Shown: piece after piece, positions 31,546-39,208 of the stretch
Layout: each line of letters opens with the position of its first letter
Position numbering within the stretch: position 1 is the first letter of the stretch
Assembly: GCF_041154745.1 (NCBI RefSeq)
Contig: NZ_AP031573.1
Location: 3,782,001-3,846,000, forward strand
From: Flavobacterium sp. CFS9
GTDB taxonomy: Bacteria; Bacteroidota; Bacteroidia; Flavobacteriales; Flavobacteriaceae
Direction of reading: 5' to 3'
DNA: 64,000 bases
Position numbers and translations under genes: made by a program
The notes under the pieces: generated by a model
The model's input: only the letters and a program-made list of their open reading frames with translations
What the model was told of the DNA's origin: nothing
Databases searched by the model: none

Positions 31546-33681
31546 ATGAAAAAATTAATTTGGTTCTGTTGCGTTTATAGTATTTTTGCTGCTTCGTATT
31601 TAAAAACTAATGCTCAATCAATGCAAAACGATATAGTGGCCCCAATAGCCAAAGAAGTTCCAAAATCACTAAAAAAACATAAAGAAACCAGAGTCGATAA
31701 TTATTTCTGGTTAAATGATCGCGAAAACCCTGAGGTAATTGATTATCTGAATCAGGAAAATGCTTATTACCAAAGTATGACTTTGCATACCAAAGGCCTT
31801 CAGGAAGACCTGTATGAAGAAATGAAAGGAAGAATAAAAGAAGACGATTCCTCTGTTCCTTATTTTTACAACGGATATTATTACATCACCCGTTTTGAGA
31901 CAGGAGAGGATTATCCAATTTTTGCCAGAAAAAAAGGGAGCCTTTCGGCAGAAGAAGAAATTTTATTCAACTGTAATGAGCTGGCAAAAGGACATGCTTA
32001 TTTTAAATTAGGAGGCTTAAGCATAAGCCCTGATAATAAATTCGCAAGTTTTGGAGTTGATATTGTAGGAAGAAGAATTTACACGATTCAGTTTAAAAAC
32101 TTAGAAACGGGAGAAATTTTACCCGATAGAATTGAAAATGCAACCGGAGGGTCGGTTTGGGCCAATGATAATAAAACTGTTTTTTATACCAAACAAGACG
32201 AAGTTACTTTAAGAGCGGATAAAATTTTCAGACACAAATTGCATACAGATGCTACAAAGGATGTTTTGGTTTTTAATGAAACTGATGACACCTTTAACGT
32301 TTCTGTCAGCAAAGAGAAATCAAGAAAATATATCGTAATTGGTTCCGGAAGTACCTTAACTACAGAATATAGGATTTTGAATTCTGATAACCCGGACGGG
32401 GAGTTTGAAGTGTTTCAGACCCGTGTTCGTGGGCTGGAGTACAGTATTTCGCATTATGAAGATTCGTTTTATATTTTAACCAATAAAGACAAGGCGACCA
32501 ATTTCAAGCTGATGAAAACTCCTGAAAACAAAACAGGAAAAAGAAATTGGGTAGATCTTATTCCGCATCGTGAAGATGTTTTATTGGAAGATATTGAGAT
32601 TTTTAAGAATTATTTAGTGGTTGAAGAACGCTCAAATGGTTTGAATCACATTCGTATTATGCCGTGGAATGGTGAGCCTGATTATTATTTGCCTTTTGGC
32701 AGTGAAACGTATAATGCATATACCACAACAAATGTTGATTTTGATACGGATATTTTGCGTTACAGTTACCAATCACTGGCAACGCCATCTTCTGTGATCG
32801 ATTTCAATATGAAGACTAAAACCAAAGAAGTTCTAAAAGAACAAGAAGTTTTAGGAGGGAAATTCGATAAAGAAAATTACATCGAAGAGCGTGTTTGGGC
32901 AACAGCCAGAGATGGTGTTAAAGTGCCTATTTCGATGATTTACAGAAAAGGGTTGGAAAGAAACGGTAAAAATCCGTTACTTCTTTATGCTTATGGTTCT
33001 TACGGAATCACAATGGATACTTATTTTTCTTCTACAAGACTTTCATTACTGGATCGTGGTTTTGTTTATGCAATTGCCCACATCAGAGGAGGAGAAGATT
33101 TAGGCAGACAATGGTATGAAGATGGAAAACTGTTAAAAAAGAAAAATACCTTTACAGATTTCATCGATTGCTCTAAATTTGTTATTAACGAAAAATTTAC
33201 TTCTTCTAAACATTTGTACGCAGAAGGAGGATCAGCCGGAGGACTTTTGATGGGGGTTATCTCAAACGAAGCACCGGAACTGTACAACGGAGTAATTGCT
33301 CAGGTACCTTTTGTAGATGTTATTACCACAATGCTGGACGACAGTATTCCGTTAACAACAGGAGAATATGATGAATGGGGAAATCCCAACAATAAAAAAT
33401 ATTACGATTATATGTTGTCGTACTCGCCGTATGATAATGTAAAAGCTCAAAATTATCCTAATATGTATGTCTCTACCGGATTACACGATTCGCAGGTGCA
33501 GTATTGGGAACCTGCCAAATGGGTAGCCAAATTGAGAAACCTAAAAACAAATAACAATTTATTGTTTTTAGACACCAATATGGATGCCGGACATGGCGGG
33601 GCTTCAGGACGTTTTGAGGCTTTAAAAGACTTAGCAAAGGAATTTAGTTTTTTATTAGATTTAGAAAAAATTAAAAGCTAA
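31546..33681 (+). CDS. Secreted S9A prolyl oligopeptidase / oligopeptidase B
   Basis: A 711-residue serine peptidase with a signal peptide (MKKLIWFCCVYSIFAASYLKT, ending NAQ). An ATG at 31519 would add nine residues before this signal and is less likely. The N-terminal beta-propeller domain (about 60-430) has KETRVDNYFWLNDRENPEVIDYL. The C-terminal hydrolase has GGSAGG (catalytic S563), the substrate-recognition region GEYDEWGNPN, HDSQVQYWEPAKWVAKLR and the catalytic His in DAGHGGASGRF. The oligopeptidase B family cuts short peptides after basic residues. A periplasmic location is predicted from the signal, whereas E. coli OpB is cytoplasmic. Confidence 0.93.
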   Translation: MKKLIWFCCVYSIFAASYLKTNAQSMQNDIVAPIAKEVPKSLKKHKETRVDNYFWLNDRENPEVIDYLNQENAYYQSMTLHTKGLQEDLYEEMKGRIKEDDSSVPYFYNGYYYITRFETGEDYPIFARKKGSLSAEEEILFNCNELAKGHAYFKLGGLSISPDNKFASFGVDIVGRRIYTIQFKNLETGEILPDRIENATGGSVWANDNKTVFYTKQDEVTLRADKIFRHKLHTDATKDVLVFNETDDTFNVSVSKEKSRKYIVIGSGSTLTTEYRILNSDNPDGEFEVFQTRVRGLEYSISHYEDSFYILTNKDKATNFKLMKTPENKTGKRNWVDLIPHREDVLLEDIEIFKNYLVVEERSNGLNHIRIMPWNGEPDYYLPFGSETYNAYTTTNVDFDTDILRYSYQSLATPSSVIDFNMKTKTKEVLKEQEVLGGKFDKENYIEERVWATARDGVKVPISMIYRKGLERNGKNPLLLYAYGSYGITMDTYFSSTRLSLLDRGFVYAIAHIRGGEDLGRQWYEDGKLLKKKNTFTDFIDCSKFVINEKFTSSKHLYAEGGSAGGLLMGVISNEAPELYNGVIAQVPFVDVITTMLDDSIPLTTGEYDEWGNPNNKKYYDYMLSYSPYDNVKAQNYPNMYVSTGLHDSQVQYWEPAKWVAKLRNLKTNNNLLFLDTNMDAGHGGASGRFEALKDLAKEFSFLLDLEKIKS

Positions 33682-33696
33682 TTAGATTTTTTTTGT

Positions 33697-33704
33697 TAAA
33701 TTTG
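33697..33704 (+). promoter_or_regulatory. Predicted -7 box of the cysteine-synthase-like gene
   Basis: TAAATTTG, a full match, giving a transcript start near 33709. Confidence 0.55.
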
Positions 33705-33751
33705 CAACCTATCAAGGTTATTTTAAAATGCCTTTGATTAACTATTTTTTT

Positions 33752-34792
33752 ATGAAAGAAGAAATAAACGCTTATAATAATGTTTTAGAATTAATAGGTA
33801 ATACCCCTCTTATTAAACTAAATAAAATCACCGAAGAGTTAGAAGGTAATTTCTACGCAAAGGTTGAAGCTTTTAATCCAGGACATTCCTCAAAAGATAG
33901 AATAGCGTTATACATTCTTGAAGAGGCCGAAAAAAGAGGTATTCTATCGCCAGGTGATACCATCATCGAAACGACATCCGGTAATACAGGTTTTAGTTTG
34001 GCTATGGTGAGCATTATAAAAGGTTATAATTGTATTTTGGCAGTAAGTTCAAAGTCATCGAAAGATAAAATTGACATGTTGAGGAGTTTAGGTGCGAAAG
34101 TTTACGTATGCCCGGCTCACGTTTCGGCAGATGATGAAAGATCATACTATAATGTAGCGAAACGTTTACACGAAGAAACAAAAGGTTCTGTGTACATTAA
34201 TCAATACTTTAATCAGTTGAATATTGATGCACATTATAACTCTACCGGACCAGAAATCTGGGAACAGACTAAAGGAAAAATTACACATCTTATTGCGTGC
34301 AGCGGAACAGGAGGAACGATCTCAGGAACTGCAAAATTCTTAAAAGAGAAAAATCCAAATATCAGAATTTTAGGCGTTGATGCTTTTGGATCGGTATTAA
34401 AAAAATACCACGAAACGAAAGAGTTCGATAACAAAGAGATTTATCCGTACCGTATTGAAGGTTTAGGTAAAAATTTAATTCCTTCGGCTACAGATTTTGA
34501 TATCATCGATAAGTTCATGAAAGTGACGGATGAAGAAAGTGCTCATTCTGCAAGAGAGATCACCAGAAAGGAAGGTTTATTTGTAGGATATACGTCAGGA
34601 GCTGTGATGCAGGCTATTAAGCAATATGCAGAAGAAGGAGAATTTACTAAAGAAAGTAATATTATTGCTATTTTTCCAGATCACGGTTCTCGCTATATGA
34701 GTAAAGTATTCAGCGATGACTGGATGAACGAGCAAGGCTTCTTTGACAGTGTTAATGAAGAGGAAGTTCAAAAAATTGAATTTGTAAAGTAG
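33752..34792 (+). CDS. Cysteine synthase / cystathionine beta-synthase-like PLP enzyme
   Basis: A 346-residue fold-type II PLP enzyme. It starts [23 protein letters not shown]; an ATG at 33728 would add eight residues and cannot be excluded. The PLP lysine is K48 in [12 protein letters not shown], the substrate loop is [13 protein letters not shown], and the phosphate-binding loop is [16 protein letters not shown]. It is longer at the C-terminus than CysK and has no CBS domains. It could make cysteine from O-acetylserine and sulfide, or condense serine with another thiol or nucleophile; substrate is uncertain. It is followed by a terminator. Confidence 0.88.
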   Translation: MKEEINAYNNVLELIGNTPLIKLNKITEELEGNFYAKVEAFNPGHSSKDRIALYILEEAEKRGILSPGDTIIETTSGNTGFSLAMVSIIKGYNCILAVSSKSSKDKIDMLRSLGAKVYVCPAHVSADDERSYYNVAKRLHEETKGSVYINQYFNQLNIDAHYNSTGPEIWEQTKGKITHLIACSGTGGTISGTAKFLKEKNPNIRILGVDAFGSVLKKYHETKEFDNKEIYPYRIEGLGKNLIPSATDFDIIDKFMKVTDEESAHSAREITRKEGLFVGYTSGAVMQAIKQYAEEGEFTKESNIIAIFPDHGSRYMSKVFSDDWMNEQGFFDSVNEEEVQKIEFVK

Positions 34793-34820
34793 TATAGTAA
34801 ACTGCTTTTTTAGATATAAG

Positions 34821-34851
34821 ACTCTATTCGTATTACGGATGGAGTTTTTTT
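34821..34851 (+). terminator. Terminator of the cysteine-synthase-like gene
   Basis: 10-bp stem with two G-U pairs (34821-34830 with 34836-34845), then a T-run. Confidence 0.8.
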
Positions 34852-34901
34852 ATGCCTAAATTGTTTTAGATAGCTAATTTTGGAGGGATTTAAAAAAACA
34901 A

Positions 34902-34934
34902 GCACATTCAAAAGTACTATATTTTTGAATGTGC
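34902..34934 (-). terminator. Terminator of the phosphodiesterase-LamG gene
   Basis: 12-bp perfect stem (34902-34913 with 34923-34934). On the minus strand it is followed by TTGTTTTTTT. Confidence 0.82.
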
Positions 34935-34980
34935 CTGAAAGTTGAGGTTGCCAAAGCGCAAATTCCCTCAGATAAGTTTA

Positions 34981-36600
34981 TTATTTTCCGGCAGGCAATA
35001 GAGAGCGGCCTTCCAGCGACCAGCCAAAAGCAATGTCTACACCAAACCATTTAAGCGATGAATAAGCAATATCTGTCATTTTAGGAACGTCTCCCGAGAT
35101 TGTTCTTCCACATTTTAAAGGAGCGTTACCTGAAACCCAGGTAGGAGTAGTAACAAAGGATAGCGAAACATTACTTGGACTTGAATCTGTAAAAGTATTC
35201 CCGGATCCGTTGTTACCTTTCCAGTATCCAATAAGACTATTGTAATCCGGATGAGCATTGGTTACAGACGAACAGCTGTTGTTTAGGATAGATGTTTCCG
35301 GCAATGCTTTGTTCCATATACGTACTTCGGCAATATTTCCGTTGATAGTTGGTCCGTAAGACAAAGTTCCGTCCTGACCAATTGCAAAAGGCAGTCCTGA
35401 GGATAAACTTCCAAAATCACTATTTATAGTTGTCTGGTCTACAAAGATACCATCCTGATAAATTTTTAGTAATTTGGCTGTACGGTCTACTACCATCGCC
35501 AGATGGTGCCATTTTCCATCGCTAATAGGATTACTTGCTGATAAGTCTAAACGCCCCGAACCGTCTCCAATATTAACCTTCCAGCTACTGTCTTTTCCGG
35601 CAATAACAAAACCGGAGTTTGAACCGGATGCCCAATTTTTGTTTGAAACAATAGCCGGATCATCTGAGAACCCTGATGTTTTAACTCTGCATTCGACAGT
35701 AAAACTCGTGGTGCCAAAATTGTAAAGCGAATTAGTGGTTGAGGTATAAATTTTATTGTTGTTAAAATTTACAAATGTTCCGGTAATAGAGGTTTCCGGA
35801 TCGGCTTGCTGAGTAGGGAAATCTTTATTGTAGAAAATAGTAAAAATATTTCTTTCCTGATAAGAGGAGCCGCCGTGAGAAGTACCTACGCCTCCATGAT
35901 CTGTAGAAACAATAATAAGCCAGTCTTCATCATTGTACGTTGGCCTGCTTTTTAAAGCGTTTAAAATCTCTCCGATATAAGAATCTGTTGTTTCGATGGC
36001 GGCTTTATATTGAGGGACACTTCCCGAAAATCCGGAGGAGTGTCCGGCATGATCGACATCATCGAACTGAAGAAATAAAGCATCAGGATTATCATTTTTA
36101 AGAGCGTTTACGGCCTCGTTTTTTACATCGAGATCAGCTGTTACGTTTTTTTCGACATCAATCCCGTCGATAATATCGTCATTAATAGGAGACCAGTGTA
36201 CGATAGATATAGTTTTTAGTGCCGGATTACCAATTTCCAAACGCTTTAAAAAGCTGGGATAAAGGGTAAAGTTTGGCGTCGAAAAAGAATTGTCAGTAAC
36301 TCCGTGTTTTGAAGACGATACTCCTGTAAGCATGGTAGACCAGCCGTTTCCGCTCCAGGTTGGAGAGTTGGTCAATGCATCAAAGCTGTAAACAGAATTG
36401 TTGAGTAAACTTTTAACATTTGGAGTATTTGAACTCATTAAAGCATCACCTCTGCAGCCGTCTATCCCAATAAGAAGCAATTTTTTCGTTTTTGGGGTAG
36501 AAGATTCAGACTCATGCTCAGAGTTGTCTTTAGAACAGGAAGTGATTAAAAATAGTGCCGTCAGAATCATGACAAAGCTCAGTAGGTTTTTTCTTTTCAT
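34981..36600 (-). CDS. Type I phosphodiesterase / alkaline phosphatase-superfamily lipoprotein with inserted LamG domain
   Basis: A 539-residue predicted lipoprotein: a signal peptide with lipobox LITSC, then a Ser/Glu-rich linker. The alkaline-phosphatase-superfamily core starts with KLLLIGIDGCRGDAL and SSNTPNVKSLL, with further metal ligands in FDDVDHAGHSSG and VSTDHGGVGTSHGG. At about residue 273 it is interrupted by a LamG/concanavalin-like jelly roll (NSLYNFGTTSFTVECRVK...DGKWHHLAMVVDRTAKLLKIYQDG...AEVRIWNKAL) to about residue 480. The core then resumes with KMTDIAYSSLKWFGVDIAFGWSLEGRSL, the family's C-terminal strand-helix. It likely hydrolyses a phosphodiester or phosphonate ester at the cell surface; LamG may bind the glycan that carries it. 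The start overlaps an 11-bp tandem repeat. Confidence 0.88.
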   Translation of the reverse strand: MKRKNLLSFVMILTALFLITSCSKDNSEHESESSTPKTKKLLLIGIDGCRGDALMSSNTPNVKSLLNNSVYSFDALTNSPTWSGNGWSTMLTGVSSSKHGVTDNSFSTPNFTLYPSFLKRLEIGNPALKTISIVHWSPINDDIIDGIDVEKNVTADLDVKNEAVNALKNDNPDALFLQFDDVDHAGHSSGFSGSVPQYKAAIETTDSYIGEILNALKSRPTYNDEDWLIIVSTDHGGVGTSHGGSSYQERNIFTIFYNKDFPTQQADPETSITGTFVNFNNNKIYTSTTNSLYNFGTTSFTVECRVKTSGFSDDPAIVSNKNWASGSNSGFVIAGKDSSWKVNIGDGSGRLDLSASNPISDGKWHHLAMVVDRTAKLLKIYQDGIFVDQTTINSDFGSLSSGLPFAIGQDGTLSYGPTINGNIAEVRIWNKALPETSILNNSCSSVTNAHPDYNSLIGYWKGNNGSGNTFTDSSPSNVSLSFVTTPTWVSGNAPLKCGRTISGDVPKMTDIAYSSLKWFGVDIAFGWSLEGRSLLPAGK

Positions 36601-36630
36601 TTTCTTTTCATTTTCTTTTCATTTTCTTTT
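36590..36630. repeat. 11-bp tandem repeat over the start codon of the phosphodiesterase gene
   Basis: Plus-strand unit TTTCTTTTCAT occurs at 36590-36600, 36601-36611 and 36612-36622, then partly at 36623-36630. On the coding strand each copy is ATGAAAAGAAA. Each upstream ATG reads only MKRK before a TGA that overlaps the next ATG. Confidence 0.9.
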
Positions 36631-37007
36631 AAATTGTTTTAGATATTTGTTTTACCCGAAACACATAAGAAACTTTGGAACAGACTGAATCTTGACCGCA
36701 CACTTTTTGTATTGGTAATTTTTTAAAGCTGTACAGCAGGATTTTCAGTCCAAATTGACTACTCATTTCTGATGCATATTTCAGGTTTAGAATGGGGTTG
36801 TAAATTTGGTGCAAGTTCGGCAGTAAAGAGAAATTTAAATATGATAAAAATCATATTTTATTGAATAACAGAATGTTGTTTGTTTTTTAAAACGAAAATT
36901 GAATAGGGGATAATTGATGATTAGCTTTTGAGCAGCTAATTTATGAAATTAAAGAGCTTGTGAAAAGCTATTGCCACCGGACAGTTTGTAGCAGATTTTT
37001 GAATGTA
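36631..37007. other. Intergenic region with one palindrome
   Basis: No believable gene was found; a 61-codon frame here has no protein-like character. The stretch contains the FNR-like palindrome at 36840-36855. Whatever promoter serves the phosphodiesterase gene must lie here, but no perfect -7 box was found. Confidence 0.45.
36840..36855. promoter_or_regulatory. Orphan FNR-like palindrome
   Basis: TATGATAAAAATCATA, of the same TATGA-N6-TCATA form as the cco sites. No -7 box is seen at 36-38 bases on either side, so its target is unclear. It may have arisen by chance in AT-rich DNA. Confidence 0.3.
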
Positions 37008-37043
37008 AAAAAGCCTTCTAAAAATAACTTTAGAAGGCTTTTT
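37008..37043 (-). terminator. Terminator of the small lipoprotein gene
   Basis: 15-bp perfect stem (37008-37022 with 37029-37043), ten bases past the stop, with T-runs on both strands. Confidence 0.85.
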
Positions 37044-37052
37044 GATTTTTTA

Positions 37053-37244
37053 TTATTGTTTTTTTTGCTGACCCGGTGCATAAGCTTTAGCACTTTTGCT
37101 TCCGGAGATTTTTTTAGCCTGCCCGGGTGGAATTTTCCCGGAAGGAGTACTGTGTGTATGTACACTACAGCTTATGATACTAAGAAGTAAAAAGACAATA
37201 ACCAAAAGAATTACTGCAAATTTGGTATATTTTGATGTTTTCAT
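37053..37244 (-). CDS. Small lipoprotein with PPGQAKK...SAKAYAPGQ motif
   Basis: A 63-residue protein: MKTSKYTKFAVILLVIVFLLLSIISC is a lipoprotein signal, and the mature part is only about 38 residues, rich in Gly, Pro, Lys and Ser (SGKIPPGQAKKISGSKSAKAYAPGQQKK). This short motif recurs, as I recall, in small flavobacterial lipoproteins of unknown function. A longer frame to 37319 is rejected because the -7 box TATATTTG at 37263-37270 lies within it. No function is assigned. Confidence 0.75.
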   Translation of the reverse strand: MKTSKYTKFAVILLVIVFLLLSIISCSVHTHSTPSGKIPPGQAKKISGSKSAKAYAPGQQKKQ

Positions 37245-37262
37245 TATTTGTTTTTTTAGCTG

Positions 37263-37270
37263 CAAATATA
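37263..37270 (-). promoter_or_regulatory. Predicted -7 box of the small lipoprotein gene
   Basis: The minus strand reads TATATTTG, a full match, 19 bases before the ATG at 37244. Confidence 0.6.
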
Positions 37271-37484
37271 TTAAACTGTATGAGTTTTGTAATTCCTTCT
37301 TTGAAAGAATTTTAATCATTTCTGCAAAATAAATAGAACGATGAGGGGTAATATGTATACTCGCAATAAGGGTAAATTATGATAAAAGGAAAAATATTTT
37401 TAGTTCTTCCCAACCTTTTCCTTTAAAATACACTCTATAGAAGTATAATCGTCTTTGAACGATTTAAACTAAAAACAGTATAGT

Positions 37485-38225
37485 ATGAAAAAGAAATTCA
37501 CTTTAGAAATAGCCGACCCTTGTTCTGAAAATTTTGATAGTATGATTCCTAATTCACAAGGTTCCTTTTGCAGTTCCTGTGCAAAGAATGTAATTGATTT
37601 AAGCCGAAAAACGAACTCCGAAGTAGCCAGATTCATCGCAGACAATAAGGACCAAAACATTTGTGCCCGATTGAAAATAACTCAGCTAGAGGAGGAGTTT
37701 GTACAGCAGGAAACCTCTAAAATGAATAATCTGAAGTATGCGGCAGTAGCAGCCTCTATACTGTTGGCTTCAAATGTTACAGGACAGGAAAAAACTCCGG
37801 TTCAAACTGAAATAAATGAATCAGTACCTAAAAGTAATATTATGGGGAAAATAGCGGTTAATCAAACCGTTCAGGAAGAAATTTCGATAATCCTCAAAGG
37901 GAAGTTGTTAGATGCAAAAACAAACAGACCTTTAAACGGTAAAGTCTATCCGAATCTAACACTTAGTGTAAACGATTCACAGCCTCCTATGAAAATAGAT
38001 CCGAAAACGGGTGATTTTTCGATTACGTCCCTGGTTTCTAAAAAAGGTGAAGCCCTTATCATTACTATCACTGGCGGAGATTATTTTTTATCGAAAACGA
38101 TCCCTTTTGACATTAAAAAAGTGAAAGGAAATGTTCTTCATCAAAACATAAAGATAAACACCGAGGAATTGATGAAGGTATATATCGCCGGAGGGTTAGG
38201 TATTAATTATTCTCAAAAAAAGTGA
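37485..38225 (+). CDS. Cys-rich N-terminal domain protein with membrane/carboxypeptidase-like region
   Basis: A 246-residue protein. Residues about 1-65 have the pattern MIPNSQGSFCSSCAKNVIDLSRKTNSEVARFI...NICARL, a conserved Bacteroidota module with a CxxC and a third Cys that may bind a metal. A short hydrophobic stretch (YAAVAASILLASNVTG) follows at about 84-99. The rest looks like a beta-sandwich of carboxypeptidase-regulatory type: ISIILKGKLLDAKTNRPLNGKVYPNLTL, KIDPKTGDFSI. The function is unknown; proteins with this layout are often single genes in flavobacteria. Its stop lies inside copy A of the 125-bp repeat. Confidence 0.8.
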   Translation: MKKKFTLEIADPCSENFDSMIPNSQGSFCSSCAKNVIDLSRKTNSEVARFIADNKDQNICARLKITQLEEEFVQQETSKMNNLKYAAVAASILLASNVTGQEKTPVQTEINESVPKSNIMGKIAVNQTVQEEISIILKGKLLDAKTNRPLNGKVYPNLTLSVNDSQPPMKIDPKTGDFSITSLVSKKGEALIITITGGDYFLSKTIPFDIKKVKGNVLHQNIKINTEELMKVYIAGGLGINYSQKK

Positions 38226-38334
38226 TTCAAGAGAATGGATTGATTTGTTGTTTTTTTAAATGAAAAAAGCTCTGGAGGTTCCAGAGCTTTTGGTTTTTAT
38301 AGAAGAATTAGTTTTTTTATAGTTTTCGCTTTTA
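38205..38334. repeat. Direct repeat copy A (terminator module)
   Basis: About 125 bases that closely match 39067-39197 in the same orientation, including AGTGATTCAAGAGAATGGAT and a hairpin of 11 bp (38265-38275 with 38281-38291) with T-runs. Copy A spans the end of the 37485 gene and the end of the 38338 gene. Confidence 0.85.
38265..38291. terminator. Terminator in repeat copy A
   Basis: Stem AAAAGCTCTGG/CCAGAGCTTTT with a 5-base loop, between the converging 37485 and 38338 genes. Confidence 0.8.
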
Positions 38335-38337
38335 AAA

Positions 38338-38889
38338 TTATTCATTCTCCTCAGCTTCCCATCGGCCAAGTTTTTTTCTTTTTTCAATTTGATGCAGAGC
38401 TATTTTTTTTATCTCTTCATCGTCTGATTGTGAAAGTATTTCTAATGCTTGAACATTATCAGGTTCTGGTTGTGCGCCGATAGCATAGATGATTTTTCTA
38501 ATATATGGATACTTAAAATCAGAAGGACTTAAATAATCAGGGATAATTTTGATTGCATTTAGTAATGAAGGAATATTTTCTTTAGTATTATTATAGTTTA
38601 ACTGAAAGAGACTTACTATATCTTCATGTGATTTATGAAAATTTAATAATAGTATCTTTCTTAAAGTAGGTTCATTTTCGGCATTAAAATATTTCATTAA
38701 AAAACCTGTATATAAAACATAGTTAACTAGTTTATAATCATTTGTTAACATTGAGTGTTCTATAGCTTCATTGAACTGATTTACCGTAAGTTCGATGTTT
38801 AATATTTCAATAAGGTGATCTTTACTTTTTATTTCCTTTTTGATATAATACCTATCCATTACATCTTTAATTTTTTCTACTACTGTCAT
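38338..38889 (-). CDS. Hypothetical helical protein between direct repeats
   Basis: A 183-residue soluble, probably all-helical protein, very rich in Ile, Lys, Asn and Glu. The C-terminal half (PDYLSPSDFKYPYIRKIIYAIGAQPEPDNVQALEILSQSDDEEIKKIALHQIEKRKK) looks like HEAT/ARM-type helix pairs. No signal peptide. I do not recognise a family. It lies alone between two copies of a 125-bp terminator module, downstream of the surface-protein operon. By analogy with polymorphic toxin loci it could be a cytoplasmic immunity protein, but this is only inference. Confidence 0.7.
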   Translation of the reverse strand: MTVVEKIKDVMDRYYIKKEIKSKDHLIEILNIELTVNQFNEAIEHSMLTNDYKLVNYVLYTGFLMKYFNAENEPTLRKILLLNFHKSHEDIVSLFQLNYNNTKENIPSLLNAIKIIPDYLSPSDFKYPYIRKIIYAIGAQPEPDNVQALEILSQSDDEEIKKIALHQIEKRKKLGRWEAEENE

Positions 38890-38964
38890 TACTTTATAAT
38901 TTCTTTAATGAATTTAAATTCGATTATACCTTTATTAAATTGTTTTAATACTTCCGTCGCTGGT

Positions 38965-38977
38965 GCGAGCATCTCGC
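38965..38977. repeat. Short GC-rich palindrome, REP-like remnant
   Basis: GCGAG-CAT-CTCGC in the context CGCTGGTGCGAGCATCTCGC stands out in an AT-rich intergenic stretch. It resembles extragenic palindromes of the kind associated with REP/RAYT elements. Confidence 0.4.
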
Positions 38978-39066
38978 TTGTATCTCAATCTAAATTAGTC
39001 TATAAAATCCGAAAATACCGACTATTTTATTTCAATGAAAATATTTATAATTAAAATATCACTTTT

Positions 39067-39197
39067 AATTATATGAAGAAAAAAAGTGATTCAAGAGAAT
39101 GGATTGATTTGTTGTTTTTTTGAATAGAAAAAGCTCTGGGATTTCCAGAGCTTTTGGTGTTTATAAAGAACACTTGTTTTTTATAGTTTTTGCTTAT
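39067..39197. repeat. Direct repeat copy B (terminator module)
   Basis: The second copy of the module at 38205-38334, downstream of the 39209 gene. The match begins at AATTAT and is strongest over the first 60 bases and the hairpin. The 319-base gap 38890-39208 otherwise holds only the palindrome at 38965. Confidence 0.85.
39129..39155 (-). terminator. Terminator in repeat copy B, end of the surface-protein operon
   Basis: Stem 39129-39139 with 39145-39155 around GATTT. On the minus strand it is followed by T5, after the stop of the 39209 gene. Confidence 0.8.
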
Positions 39198-39208
39198 ATT
39201 TTGAACTG

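Noticed and set aside
36629..36814. 61-codon minus-strand frame upstream of the phosphodiesterase gene
   Set aside because: No domain, no signal peptide, no -7 box; it overlaps the tandem repeat and looks like chance.
38815..39054. 79-codon plus-strand frame
   Set aside because: It is antisense to the start of the 38338 gene and reads through the REP-like palindrome; no family likeness.
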